From: Thiothrix eikelboomii
GTDB lineage: Bacteria; Pseudomonadota; Gammaproteobacteria; Thiotrichales; Thiotrichaceae
Assembly: GCF_900167255.1 (NCBI RefSeq)
Contig: NZ_FUYB01000003.1
Coordinates: 186,001-250,000 of the forward strand
DNA: 64,000 bases
Direction: 5' to 3'
Under the pieces are notes generated by a model. That model saw only the letters and a list, made by a program, of their open reading frames with translations. It did not search any database and was not told the DNA's origin. How positions within the stretch are numbered: the stretch's first letter is position 1; every line of letters starts with the position of its first letter. Positions 20,457 to 29,520 of the stretch are shown piece by piece. The position numbers were made by a program, and so were the translations under genes.

Positions 20457-20633
20457 GGTGCTGGCTAGACTCTCAAACTAGAATTGAAATAGTTTTAACT
20501 TTAAATACTAGGCTTACTAGGCGCTCATTCGCTATCCTAGCGCCCTAACTCGATGCGACGCATACTATACCTGTTGTTACTAAAAAATGATCAGTCCGTC
20601 GTTTTTTTATAACCTTTTTCAGAGAACAGCCCT

Positions 20634-21185
20634 ATGAACCATCCCATCCAAGTCTTAGCTATTAGCGGTAGTCTACGTGCCAAATCCACCAATACCGGCC
20701 TGCTCAATTATGCACAAGCACAGGCACCTGCGGGTATTGAGATCACGATTGCAGATCTTAAAGAGCTGCCTTTTTACAATGCCGATCTCACGACCAAACC
20801 AAGCGCCGTGCAAAACCTCCTGACCCAACTCGCGGCAGCAGATGCTTTATTGCTAGCTTGCCCTGAGTACAATTACTCAATGGCGCCCGCTTTAAAAAAT
20901 GCTTTAGACTGGGCCTCGCGTGAACCGAATAATCAATTATTATCCGGCAAACCCGTTGCGATCATGGGTTCAGGCGGTGGCATGGGAAGTTCACGGGCGC
21001 AATATCATTTACGCCAAGTTTGTGTCTTTCTTAACCTGCATCCTTTGAATAAACCCGAAGTGTTTTGTAATGCCTTCGCCAATACCTTTGATCAAAATGG
21101 CGTATTGATTGACGAGCGTATTCAAGGCCTGATTAGGGAACAACTGCTTAGTTTACAAGCATGGGTGGAGCAATTACGCAAATAA
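20634..21185 (+). CDS. NADPH-dependent FMN reductase family protein
   Basis: Flavodoxin-fold flavin or quinone reductase. The FMN phosphate loop is GSLRAKSTNTGLL (residues 10-22). The isoalloxazine loop is CPEYNYSMAPALKNALDWASR (about residues 81-101), and GSGGGMGSSRAQYHLRQV follows, as in ArsH/ChrR/SsuE-like proteins. 183 residues, full length. It is a single gene between an exporter and a kinase on the other strand; no partner suggests the physiological substrate. Confidence 0.88.
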   Translation: MNHPIQVLAISGSLRAKSTNTGLLNYAQAQAPAGIEITIADLKELPFYNADLTTKPSAVQNLLTQLAAADALLLACPEYNYSMAPALKNALDWASREPNNQLLSGKPVAIMGSGGGMGSSRAQYHLRQVCVFLNLHPLNKPEVFCNAFANTFDQNGVLIDERIQGLIREQLLSLQAWVEQLRK

Positions 21186-21219
21186 CCCAATCACTAGACT
21201 TGACGACAGCACTAAATCA

Positions 21220-21861
21220 CTAAACCTGCACTAAATAATCAGCTTGCTCACGCAAGCTGGCAACCAAGGCTGCGTTTTTGGCATCACTCGACAAAACCCG
21301 TCCTAAGGCTTCTGAATAACTAATCCCCCAAGCTTGCTGATGACGCTTGATTAGACGTGCTTGGGCTAAGTCAAGGGGGGTATCTAAATACCAAGTTTCA
21401 TCCCATACCCCTTCCAGACCCGCCCAATCACCTTCCCGATAAAGCAGGTATAAACCTTCCACCAAAATGATTTGGCAACTCGGTTCAACCACTAGTGCAT
21501 CGGCAACCGGATCACCCACACTATGTTCAAAGATCGGCCAAGTGACTCTCCCCTGCCTTGCTTTCAGCTCATGCAATTTCTGCACAAAGCCCGCCGCATC
21601 AAACGTCCAAGGTGCACCCCGCCGCGCCAAAGCACGCTCAGGATTAGGTAGTTCATTTAACTGCGCCTTGCTCAAATGAAAACCATCCATACTCAGCACT
21701 TGCATCGTATTGTTGAGATGCTGTTGTAAAAATTCGCGGTGGAGTTGATTAGCGAGGGTCGTTTTGCCAGAACCGGGAACACCTGCTAAGCCAATTAAAA
21801 GGCGCGACTGGGTGACTTGAGCCAGCGTGTGTAACTGTTGAACTGGATGGATTAGGTGCAT
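21220..21861 (-). CDS. Nucleoside/nucleotide kinase-family P-loop protein
   Basis: Small kinase of the uridine kinase/pantothenate kinase-like group (YggC type). The Walker A motif is GVPGSGKT (about residues 27-34). Further family hallmarks are LSMDGFHLSKAQLNELPNPERALARRGAPWTFD, WPIFEHSVGDPV and the Walker B-like strand IILVEGLYLL. 213 residues, usual. The phosphorylated substrate cannot be told from sequence; relatives act on nucleosides, pantothenate or sugars such as fructose. Confidence 0.82.
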   Translation of the reverse strand: MHLIHPVQQLHTLAQVTQSRLLIGLAGVPGSGKTTLANQLHREFLQQHLNNTMQVLSMDGFHLSKAQLNELPNPERALARRGAPWTFDAAGFVQKLHELKARQGRVTWPIFEHSVGDPVADALVVEPSCQIILVEGLYLLYREGDWAGLEGVWDETWYLDTPLDLAQARLIKRHQQAWGISYSEALGRVLSSDAKNAALVASLREQADYLVQV

Positions 21862-21898
21862 GACGATCCCTTGATTGCTGCCCGTAAGTCCTCATAGT

Positions 21899-23173
21899 TT
21901 ATTGAACATGAACATCAATCGTCAGTGTAATTTTCTGTCTGGCCAGCAGCGTACCCACTGTCCAATTACCTGATATTCTATCGTAGTCAGCCGCAGCAGG
22001 TGCATGGCTGAGGTAACTGACGCCTGTGGGCAGTTTGTCATTAACCACGACGCCAGTTGCATCGACATCACTCTCGTTTTCCAGCAGCAAGGTATAAGTC
22101 AAGGTATCGCCTATCTTGGTGGTAGATTTACTGACAGTTTTAGCCAGCTTGAGGTCGATGGCTGACACAATCGGACAAGTATTTGGTATCGCGCTAACCA
22201 TCAACAAATCCTGACCGGTAGCATTGTGCAGATTATGTACAACGACCTTGGGTGTGGCGATGGTTTGAGCTGCGGTAAGCCAAGTGTTAGCCAGTGTTCT
22301 AACACCTGCATTATTTTCGGTCAATGACTGGAAGTTTCCGGCTGTGACTGAGTAATCCGTATCATACAGGGCATTCCATACTGCTAGCTGCAAGGCAACA
22401 AAGTTGGTAACGGTATTATTCCCCGCGCCAAAACCGGTGCTTGAGTTGTAGCCGGAGGCTTGCACGACTTGAGCAATACGTAGTGCTGCGGTTGCGTTGA
22501 AACCGTTGGTGCTGGCATTGGCTTCGTGAGTATAAGGGTTTTGTAACGGCAAAATTGGTTGACTAATTTCAGTACAAAGAGAGTAGAACGCCCCTTCAGT
22601 GGAGGTGCTGCTGTAAAAACCCGCTACATTGCTTTCTTCCAGTGGGTGTGAACCATTGAGTGTTACCGTTTCTTTGCTCGGCGCGACGCCAGGGCCGAAA
22701 CCAATTTTGCTAATCGTTAAGGCGGGTATCACTGGGTTAGCGCAACTTTGTGTCAGTTGATTGATGACGCTGACCGCTACCGTTTGCCCACCCACGAGGG
22801 TAACAGGTTGCGAGGGTGTCACAACGGAAGAGGCGTAACTGTAGTTGGTAGGAGCTGTTGGGATCGTTTCAGTTACAGTGCAGATTGTCCCTGCGGGGAT
22901 GTCACTGATGGTATGCGTTGCCGCGTGGGTCAGTGCAATGGCGTTATTGTCAAAGGTATCGTCACTACAATCCAATTGAATGGTGAAAGTCTGTGGATCA
23001 GTACCACCCATGACCGATTTACTGATAACTAGCTTTCCCAGTGACACACCGCCCTGTGTGCTGTTGGTATTGAGGTCGCGAAATTCTGTACCGGAAACAT
23101 CTGCCAGTACCACTTGCGGTACAAACAGCAGTGCTCCAAGCGTAACCAGCCATAGCGGCTTGTAGCTTTTCAT
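21899..23173 (-). CDS. Secreted protein with DUF5979-like, putative thioester and DUF11-like domains
   Basis: Exported 424-residue protein. A Sec signal peptide covers residues 1-24 (ends VVLADV). Residues 47-140 resemble a DUF5979 beta-sandwich (LVISKSVMGG, then SDIPAGTICTVTETIP). Residues about 150-330 hold a Cys-Gln thioester-type module: Cys200 in FYSLCTE and Gln262 in ALQLAVWNALYD, as in TED adhesins and related PEP-CTERM proteins. Residues 340-424 begin a DUF11 domain (TVSKSTTKIGDTLTYTLLLEN), which stops abruptly at IDVHVQ before its expected last strand. The start at 23173 has AAGGG upstream. No sorting signal is visible. GC and content differ from the neighbours, suggesting acquisition. 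Confidence 0.68.
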   Translation of the reverse strand: MKSYKPLWLVTLGALLFVPQVVLADVSGTEFRDLNTNSTQGGVSLGKLVISKSVMGGTDPQTFTIQLDCSDDTFDNNAIALTHAATHTISDIPAGTICTVTETIPTAPTNYSYASSVVTPSQPVTLVGGQTVAVSVINQLTQSCANPVIPALTISKIGFGPGVAPSKETVTLNGSHPLEESNVAGFYSSTSTEGAFYSLCTEISQPILPLQNPYTHEANASTNGFNATAALRIAQVVQASGYNSSTGFGAGNNTVTNFVALQLAVWNALYDTDYSVTAGNFQSLTENNAGVRTLANTWLTAAQTIATPKVVVHNLHNATGQDLLMVSAIPNTCPIVSAIDLKLAKTVSKSTTKIGDTLTYTLLLENESDVDATGVVVNDKLPTGVSYLSHAPAAADYDRISGNWTVGTLLARQKITLTIDVHVQ

Positions 23174-23322
23174 GGAATGCCCTTTTATTGTTAGCATGAT
23201 TTTTCTTAAGTGTCGTGTTCCGTGGGAAGGTATTCTAGAAGGGAACTAGGTATTGTTCAAGGCACAGCATATCCTTAAGAAGCGATCGTCCAAATACTGA
23301 TAACCATGTTAGCAACGGTGAA

Positions 23323-23574
23323 TTGATCCACACGCCTGCCGTGCCGCTTTACGCTGATGAATTGCCCGCGTCACCGGCGCAAGGATGTCAACCACAGGGC
23401 GGTTCAACAGCGGCGTTGGTGCGCTGTGAATTACTACAGTTGGGGCAACCGATTGGGCATTATGATACCTTGATTGCTGCTCATGCCCGTTCGTTGCAAG
23501 CGACATTGGTGACGCATAATGTCCGCGAGTTTGAGCGGGTGCAGGGGTTGTTGTTGGAGGATTGGGAGTTGTGA
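23323..23574 (+). pseudogene. VapC-like PIN-domain toxin, C-terminal remnant
   Basis: Only the last 45 or so residues read as a PIN-domain toxin: GQPIGHYDTLIAAHARSLQATLVTHNVREFERVQGLLLEDWEL, which carries the acidic residue and strand order of VapC C-termini (G-x-x-D-x-L-I-A-A-H-A, then T-x-N-x-x-E-F). The preceding 38 residues do not match VapC and no N-terminal catalytic Asp is present. The fragment is followed in the same frame, after one TGA, by an HTH remnant. The toxin is not expected to be active. Confidence 0.55.
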
Positions 23575-23901
23575 TTTGATGCAAAGAAGAATCAGGGGCT
23601 ACTGGCGATTGCCGCCGGACGTTACACACCGCAACCGGGCGAACCTAAAATTTGGTTCAGTTCCATGAAATCCCTGAGTGAGGTGTTGAGCGACAACAAT
23701 ATGCGCCTGCTGAAAATGATTGGGGAAAACCAGCCGGAAACCTTGAAAGACTTGGCAGCTCTGAGCGGGCGGCAAACTAGCAACCTCATCCGTACTTTGA
23801 AGACGATGGAACGCTATGGCATTGTGGAATTGTGCAAGCAGAACCGTTCCGTGCGTCCGGTGGTGAAAGCATCGGCGTTTAATATCCAGTATTCGATTTG
23901 A
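23575..23901 (+). pseudogene. HTH transcriptional regulator, 5'-truncated remnant
   Basis: The frame is open directly after the TGA that ends the VapC remnant and reads LLAIAAGRYTPQPGEPKIWF, then SSMKSLSEVLSDNNMRLLKMI and a winged-helix core (TLKDLAALSGRQTSNLIRTLKTMERYGIVEL). This resembles the HVO_A0114-type MarR-like regulators that accompany toxin genes. Recognisable protein starts upstream of the only good ATG (23665), so the 5' end appears to have been lost. A 78-residue product from 23665 is possible. Confidence 0.55.
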
Positions 23902-24125
23902 GTGGAGAATGGGGTCAAATCAATCGAGTCTGACCCCTTTGATTCCTGGTTCAGGGTAATTTGGCGGTATTCTGCCAGCACTGTTTCGGCGGCTTTGCGG
24001 GCGGCATTCAACAGGAAATCGGTCATGGAAATGTTGGAAACAGCGGCAGCAGCAATCAGCATCCGCTTCAGTTCGGGTGGGGTGCGGATGCTGATGCGGT
24101 CATCTTTGGCGGCGGTGCTGGGCAT
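23814..24125 (-). CDS. DUF1778 (TacA-like) antitoxin with replaced C-terminus
   Basis: Ribbon-helix-helix antitoxin of the DUF1778/TacA type: MPSTAAKDDRISIRTPPELK, then AAAAVSNISMTDFLLNAARKAAETVL, recognisable up to about residue 59 (position 23949). Such proteins normally neutralise a GNAT acetyltransferase toxin (TacT) encoded just downstream. Here the remaining 44 codons read through a REP-like palindrome and antisense to an HTH remnant, and no toxin gene follows. The toxin-neutralising C-terminal arm is therefore probably lost. GAGGA lies upstream of the ATG. Confidence 0.65.
   Translation of the reverse strand: MPSTAAKDDRISIRTPPELKRMLIAAAAVSNISMTDFLLNAARKAAETVLAEYRQITLNQESKGSDSIDLTPFSTQIEYWILNADAFTTGRTERFCLHNSTMP
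23911..23937. repeat. REP-like palindrome between decayed toxin-antitoxin genes
   Basis: A 27-base imperfect palindrome with perfect outer arms GGGGTCA (23911-23917) and TGACCCC (23931-23937) and a near-palindromic core. Sequences of this form are commonly found as dispersed REP elements linked to RAYT (TnpA_REP) transposases. It lies exactly between the 3' ends of the HTH remnant and the DUF1778 antitoxin gene and supplies the last codons of the latter. Only one copy is visible in this window. Confidence 0.6.
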
Positions 24126-24259
24126 GGTGCGTTCCTCGTTAGGCTATGTGGATAGTCTAGGAGGAATGACGTGGTTTGTACACCCACTGGCAATCCAAGT
24201 AAGTGTGTATTGGCAGCGTGAGAGGTACTTCTAGTTGCTGATAAATGAGAAAATAACAG

Positions 24260-24811
24260 TCAGTAGGCAATTTTCTTGAACTGTATACACTGTGTCCAAC
24301 TGACTTTTAATGGATAATTGGGATTGCTATGTCGTTCCCCCTGTGGCGCGGTTTGCTCGATTTCTGTTTTTTGTTTTGTTCCCCCCGTGTGTCTGACAGA
24401 GATAAAACGTTTCTGATATTGTACAAGGAAATCACGCTCCTGAAAAAATTCACGTCCGATAATTTGGCAATATTCAAATGCGCATAATGCACCTTTCAAT
24501 TGATTTACAATGTCTACAGCCGGAGCGTTGCTACGTTTCATTTCAATGAAGAGTACTTTTTTCTCTTGTTCAGAGATGATTACGTAATCAGCGCGTTTGC
24601 ATTCGCCTGATTTACCTTGAAATAATCCCTGATTATTGAATGCTCTGTCTAAATCAATAACCAGCGCATCAGCGGGAATTTTATGGATTTCAATAAATGA
24701 ATCTGGGGACTGGTTTTCAATCAATATGACTTTTTTGCTTTCATAGTGGTTCTCTAAAGAAATCAAAATGCTAGGTTGTAGCATACGTTGTAACACAGAT
24801 GTATCAGACAT
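24260..24811 (-). CDS. Small protein with PD-(D/E)xK nuclease signature, partner of adjacent ATPase
   Basis: 183-residue protein I do not recognise as a named family. It has the spacing of a PD-(D/E)xK nuclease core: Asp75 in RADYVII, then Glu90 and Lys92 in LFIEMK, then Gln104 in IVNQLKGALCAFEY. Strands around these residues are hydrophobic as expected. It begins 3 bases after the stop of the ATPase gene, so the two are one operon and likely one complex. The region is AT-rich compared with the flanks. The nuclease role is inference from the motif; a catalytically dead member or a different alpha/beta fold remains possible. Confidence 0.6.
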   Translation of the reverse strand: MSDTSVLQRMLQPSILISLENHYESKKVILIENQSPDSFIEIHKIPADALVIDLDRAFNNQGLFQGKSGECKRADYVIISEQEKKVLFIEMKRSNAPAVDIVNQLKGALCAFEYCQIIGREFFQERDFLVQYQKRFISVRHTGGTKQKTEIEQTAPQGERHSNPNYPLKVSWTQCIQFKKIAY

Positions 24812-24814
24812 GAC

Positions 24815-25987
24815 TTATCCCCAAACAATTTCATCTTGCAGGCGGTTCATGTCTTCAATGGTGTCATTGAAAGAGGTTAGCTCAATACCACTGTCATGGG
24901 TGATTTTGGCAGGGATAAGTGTGTAACTTATTTTGTCTGTCACTCGCTCATCAACAGTCGTCATGTAAACATTTAGTTGTTCCGGCTTTAGTAACTCAAC
25001 CGAGTGATAACCTTCCCGCTGGGCTAATGCTTGTAAACGCTCATCAGATTTATTAAGTAATAACAGGGTATTAAACTCTTTAATAATATAATCACTGTGC
25101 GTCGTAATAAATACACGAATACCGTGATTGACTAACATAGCAAATAAACGGGCTATTTTACGTTGGTTTTCTGGATGGAGATTTAATTCTGGTTCATCCA
25201 CCATCAATAAATCACCTTTCTGAGCAAGGTGACGTAAATAAAAACCGATTTCGACTAAAGATCGAACAGTACTAGAGCTTTCTGCTAATGAAAGATTTAA
25301 GTCGGGTTGATTGCTAGGGCTATAGCTTATCCCACCTGCTGTATTGATTGCATATTCTCCACCTGCAATATCCGCGAAGGCTTGTAATACTTCTGGATGT
25401 TCTTGTGCAAACATACTCTGCTTATTAATAATATTTGGTAAATCACGAATGAAATCAATATCATGTTTAACAGGTAGAGGATATTCAGCCGTAAATCGCC
25501 CCAACAATTGTTGTGAATTAATATTTGTTTCTTTGAGAATATCAATCAAGCGACTTCTCGTGAAATCCACTTCACGTTGAAATAATGCTGCACCTGTACG
25601 TTCTGCACTAGCAATAAAAGCTTTTGGTAATGTTTTAGAGTTTTCCGATTTAACAGTCGGTGTTTCATTAATATCATCATCTAAGTAAAAAATACTATTT
25701 TTAAATCTATCTTGGGTATTAACAAATATTTTTGAAATCCAGTTATTACTATACTCAGCACAAGAGACACCTAATAAACGCCTTGCATAAGTTTCTAATG
25801 GATACACATCAAAGCCATTAGGAACTACTACCTCAGGCCAACCAGCATTCCAGTAATCCAAAAAGCCATAGAGTGCATAAGTAATGTAAGTCTTACCTGT
25901 ATTATTACGCCCGCAGATAACTGTTAAATCACCTACGGTAAAATTGGCCTCTTGGATTGAACCCAAGTTTTTCAGCGTAATGTCCAT
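24815..25987 (-). CDS. AAA/ABC-type ATPase of the OLD/RecF-like group
   Basis: 390-residue ATPase with all core motifs: Walker A GRNNTGKT (residues 26-33), a signature-like SLAESSSTVRSL (about 233-243), Walker B LLMVDEPELNLHP (260-272) and the H-loop THSD (His298). The DEPE-x-NLHP form and short inserted helical region (about 40-230, including AERTGAALFQREVDFTRSR) are typical of AAA_15/AAA_21 proteins found with effector nucleases in defence loci. No TOPRIM domain follows, unlike OLD or GajA; the nuclease-like function is on the next gene. First gene of a two-gene operon. Confidence 0.85.
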   Translation of the reverse strand: MDITLKNLGSIQEANFTVGDLTVICGRNNTGKTYITYALYGFLDYWNAGWPEVVVPNGFDVYPLETYARRLLGVSCAEYSNNWISKIFVNTQDRFKNSIFYLDDDINETPTVKSENSKTLPKAFIASAERTGAALFQREVDFTRSRLIDILKETNINSQQLLGRFTAEYPLPVKHDIDFIRDLPNIINKQSMFAQEHPEVLQAFADIAGGEYAINTAGGISYSPSNQPDLNLSLAESSSTVRSLVEIGFYLRHLAQKGDLLMVDEPELNLHPENQRKIARLFAMLVNHGIRVFITTHSDYIIKEFNTLLLLNKSDERLQALAQREGYHSVELLKPEQLNVYMTTVDERVTDKISYTLIPAKITHDSGIELTSFNDTIEDMNRLQDEIVWG

Positions 25988-26058
25988 GTGCTACCTGTCT
26001 TAACCTCTACTCAATAACGGTAACTGTAGCACATCTGACTATTGTTATTCAGCGCACT

Positions 26059-28398
26059 CTATCGACCGCGCTGCTTGGGCTTGATCGTCGATTTCGGTTT
26101 GCCGCCAACATCCGCCCGTGGCTTCGGCGGCAATCCCGTATGCTGCGTCAACACCTTCCCAGCCTGCGGCTTACCCACATTCGGTTTGGTAGATGCTGGT
26201 TTTGCAGCAGCAGGCTTGGCATTCACCACTGCTTTCCCAGTCCGCTTCTGATGCTCCCCACCCTTATTCTTGCGCCGATGCGCCTCATACACCAACTGTT
26301 CCTCGCCCGCCTTGTAATGCGGGATCAACTGGTTGTCACCATCGCCGATCAACTCCTGCCGCCCCATCTCCGCTATCGCTTTGCGCAGCAGCGGCCAGTT
26401 TTTCGGGTCATGCCAGCGCAAGAAGGCTTTATGTAGCTTGCGCTGTTCCGGTGTTTTGGCGGTTTGCACTTTTTCGCTTTTGTAGGTGACTTGGTGCAGC
26501 GGGTTTTTGTCGGTGTGGTACATGGTGGTGGCGGAGGCCATTGGCGAAGGATAAAATGCCTGCACTTGATCAGCACGAAAGCCATTTTTCTTCAGCCATA
26601 AGGCCAGATTGAGCATATCTTCGTCGGAGGTTCCCGGATGAGCCGCAATGAAATACGGGATTAAATACTGCTCTTTGCCTGCTTCTTTGCTGTATTTTTC
26701 GAACAGGCGTTTGAATTCATCATAGGCACCAATCCCCGGTTTCATCATCTTCGACAGCGGCGAATCTTCGGTGTGTTCGGGGGCAATTTTTAAGTAGCCA
26801 CCCACATGGTGAGTAACTAATTCTTTAATATATTCAGGATCTTTGACCGCCAAGTCATAGCGCAAGCCGGAGCCAATCAAGACTTTTTTAATGCCTTTAA
26901 GGCTGCGGGTTTCACGGTATAAAGCCTTGAGTTCAGCATGATCTGTGCTCAAGTTCTGACAAATCCCCGGATAGACGCAGCTCGGTTTGCGACAGGAGGC
27001 TTCGATTTTCGGATCTTTACACGCCAAGCGATACATATTCGCGGTCGGGCCACCTAAATCGGAAATCACTCCAGTAAACCCCGGTACTTTGTCACGGATT
27101 TCTTCCACTTCACGCACGATGGACTCGCGGGAGCGGTTTTGAATAATCCGTCCTTCGTGTTCGGTGATCGAGCAGAAAGTGCAGCCACCAAAGCAACCGC
27201 GCATAATATTCACGGAGAAACGAATCATCTCATAGGCTGGAATGCGCGCCCCTTGATAGGCCGGATGCGGCAAGCGTGCATAGGCTAAACCGAACACATA
27301 ATCCATTTCGGGCGTGCTTAATGGAAACGGTGGTGGGTTAATCCACACATCTTGATTGCCATGTTTTTGTACTAAAGCCCGCGCATTGCCCGGATTGGTT
27401 TCTAAATGCAAAACACGATTAGCATGTGCATATAACACCTTGTCTTTGCTGACTTTTTCAAACCCCGGCAAGCGAATCACTGTCTTAGCACGTTCTAAAC
27501 GGGCGCGGGGATGGAAGGTGAGTTTATGTTCATCGGAGCGTTTACTGCGTGGGTCTTGGTATTCAAACCATTGCAGATTGCGCTTTTCCAGCTCGCATGC
27601 CTCCATCTCCGTGGTATTGAGATAGGGGTTGATAATCCGGTCGATTTTGCCCGGTTGATCTACACGGGTGGAATCAATTTCCATCCAACCTGCTGGCGAA
27701 CCACGCCGAATAAAGGCCGTCCCGCGCACATCGGTAATCTCAGCAATTTTTTCACCTGCCGCCAAGCGATGTGCGACTTCAATCACGGCCCGCTCTGCAT
27801 TGCCATACAGCAATAAATCTGCTGCAGCATCCACCAAAATCGAGCGGCGTACTTGCTCTTGCCAATAATCGAAATGTGCAATCCGGCGTAGTGAAGCTTC
27901 AATTCCACCCAAAATAATCGGCACATCCGCATAAGCTTGTTTGCAACGCTGCGAATACACTAAAGAGGCGCGGTCTGGACGCTTGCCACCGATATTATTC
28001 GGCGTGTAGGCATCATCGGAGCGAATCTTGCGATCAGCCGTGTAACGGTTAATCATCGAATCCATATTGCCCGCTGCAATCCCAAAAAATAGATTAGGCT
28101 TACCCAAGGCCATAAATGCCTCTGTTGACTGCCAAGCGGGTTGGGCAATGATCCCTACTCGAAAACCTTGCGCTTCCAATACACGTCCAATCACTGCCAT
28201 ACCAAATGAAGGGTGATCTACATAAGCATCGCCAGTCACGATAATAATATCGCAGCTATCCCAGCCGAGTAGATCCATCTCTGCCCGTGACATCGGCAAA
28301 AAAGGCGCGGTGCCAAAACATTCTGCCCAGTATTTTGGATAATCAAACAAAGGCTGAGTGGCATTAGGGGTATGGGAGTGTTGAGCTAAGGCAGACAT
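26059..28398 (-). CDS. ygiQ: YgiQ-family radical SAM protein
   Basis: 779-residue UPF0313/YgiQ radical SAM protein of unknown reaction. The N-terminal B12-binding-like domain begins with [43 protein letters not shown]. The radical SAM cluster motif is CX3CX2C in [19 protein letters not shown] (about residue 390). The C-terminal DUF3362-type tail follows and ends in a basic, low-complexity stretch rich in Lys, Pro and Gly (last 60 residues). Full length. It is a single gene between the ATPase pair and pdxJ. Confidence 0.93.
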   Translation of the reverse strand: MSALAQHSHTPNATQPLFDYPKYWAECFGTAPFLPMSRAEMDLLGWDSCDIIIVTGDAYVDHPSFGMAVIGRVLEAQGFRVGIIAQPAWQSTEAFMALGKPNLFFGIAAGNMDSMINRYTADRKIRSDDAYTPNNIGGKRPDRASLVYSQRCKQAYADVPIILGGIEASLRRIAHFDYWQEQVRRSILVDAAADLLLYGNAERAVIEVAHRLAAGEKIAEITDVRGTAFIRRGSPAGWMEIDSTRVDQPGKIDRIINPYLNTTEMEACELEKRNLQWFEYQDPRSKRSDEHKLTFHPRARLERAKTVIRLPGFEKVSKDKVLYAHANRVLHLETNPGNARALVQKHGNQDVWINPPPFPLSTPEMDYVFGLAYARLPHPAYQGARIPAYEMIRFSVNIMRGCFGGCTFCSITEHEGRIIQNRSRESIVREVEEIRDKVPGFTGVISDLGGPTANMYRLACKDPKIEASCRKPSCVYPGICQNLSTDHAELKALYRETRSLKGIKKVLIGSGLRYDLAVKDPEYIKELVTHHVGGYLKIAPEHTEDSPLSKMMKPGIGAYDEFKRLFEKYSKEAGKEQYLIPYFIAAHPGTSDEDMLNLALWLKKNGFRADQVQAFYPSPMASATTMYHTDKNPLHQVTYKSEKVQTAKTPEQRKLHKAFLRWHDPKNWPLLRKAIAEMGRQELIGDGDNQLIPHYKAGEEQLVYEAHRRKNKGGEHQKRTGKAVVNAKPAAAKPASTKPNVGKPQAGKVLTQHTGLPPKPRADVGGKPKSTIKPKQRGR

Positions 28399-28533
28399 GA
28401 TGCTGATACTGAGTAAAAAGGTGGGATATTGTAGCCTATGTTGAGCAGAGGTGTTATTGCTTATTGGTTTTAGAAGGATTTACCGCAAGCTAGCAGCTTA
28501 GAGGAAGCCTGTCTATCCAGACTTCCCCACTCA

Positions 28534-29268
28534 TCAAGCCGCCTCACCACAAATAGTCAGATACTGCGCCACCACGCTAGTCATACCCTGCTCAATGCAT
28601 TCGACCATCAGCGCATGGCCAATCGAGACTTCTTTAATCGCCGGAATTTGCAGAAACTGAGATAAATTTTGTAAATCCAAGTCATGTCCTGCATTCACCT
28701 CAATCCCTAAGGCTTGAGCACGCGCAGCGGTAGCTGCATAACTTGGCAGTACAGACTCAAGCTGGTTTGAGCCATAAGCAGCCGCATAAGCCTCCGTATA
28801 GAGTTCAATCCGTTCTGCTCCAGTGGCGGGTACTGCTTCGACTTGCTCAAGACTGGGATCTAAGAAGATCGAAACACGAATCCCCTGAGCCTGCAACCGA
28901 CTACACATCTTGGCAAGCGCTTGACGATGCTTGATCACATCCCAGCCGTGATCCGAAGTCAGCTGATCGGGTGCATCAGGGACTAAAGTACATTGCGCAG
29001 GCCTAGCCTTTTCAACCAATTGCAAAAAATCTTCAGACGGATAGCCTTCAATATTGAATTCCACCGCGCTACCCCAAGGCAATAATTGAGCAAGATCTAA
29101 GGTGTCTTGGCGAGTAATATGGCGCTCATCTTGGCGAGGATGCACGGTGATCCCCTGCACCCCTAAAGCTATGAACTTTTGGGCGAACGCCACCACATTT
29201 GGAAAATCACGCCCCCGTGAATTTCTTAGTAGCGCGATTTTGTTTAAATTTACACTTAGCTTAGTCAT
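28534..29268 (-). CDS. pdxJ: Pyridoxine 5'-phosphate synthase
   Basis: Condenses 3-amino-2-oxopropyl phosphate with 1-deoxyxylulose 5-phosphate to make pyridoxine 5'-phosphate, last ring-forming step of the DXP-dependent vitamin B6 pathway. TIM-barrel protein of 244 residues with the family start LSVNLNKIALLRNSRG, ITVHPRQDERHI, FNIEGYPSEDF, CTLVPDAPDQLTSDHGWD, and the phosphate-binding end IKEVSIGHALMVECIEQGM. Cytosolic. No recO or acpS neighbour is present, unlike in Escherichia coli. Confidence 0.95.
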   Translation of the reverse strand: MTKLSVNLNKIALLRNSRGRDFPNVVAFAQKFIALGVQGITVHPRQDERHITRQDTLDLAQLLPWGSAVEFNIEGYPSEDFLQLVEKARPAQCTLVPDAPDQLTSDHGWDVIKHRQALAKMCSRLQAQGIRVSIFLDPSLEQVEAVPATGAERIELYTEAYAAAYGSNQLESVLPSYAATAARAQALGIEVNAGHDLDLQNLSQFLQIPAIKEVSIGHALMVECIEQGMTSVVAQYLTICGEAA

Positions 29269-29520
29269 TCAGTGATTAATCTCTTTTACGAAAGGCTGGG
29301 GTATAGCAAGTTTGCATGCTCTAGGTTAACCCCCTAAAACTAGGCTGTCAAAATTCAAGCGCATCGCCAATTTACAATGCATTCATAGTTTGAGTTCAAA
29401 GCTTGAACGCAAAGTTTAGGTTCAATACAACAATACTCTTAATTCCCAAGGCCTTCTTGCAGCTTATGCCGATTTGTGACTTGATAAGCAGATCCCCCAA
29501 GGCAGCAAGGAGTACTCACG

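Noticed and set aside
23309-23629. Minus-strand open frame of 106 codons
   Set aside because: Pro/Thr/Gln-rich shadow of the VapC remnant on the plus strand; no similarity to any protein family seen.
23902-24234. Plus-strand open frame over the DUF1778 antitoxin
   Set aside because: Antisense to a clearly recognisable ribbon-helix-helix antitoxin.
24260-25987. Assignment of the ATPase pair as Gabija, Septu or PARIS
   Set aside because: No TOPRIM domain in the ATPase, no UvrD-like helicase, no HNH motif and no DUF4435-like partner are visible, so naming it as a known system would be unsupported.
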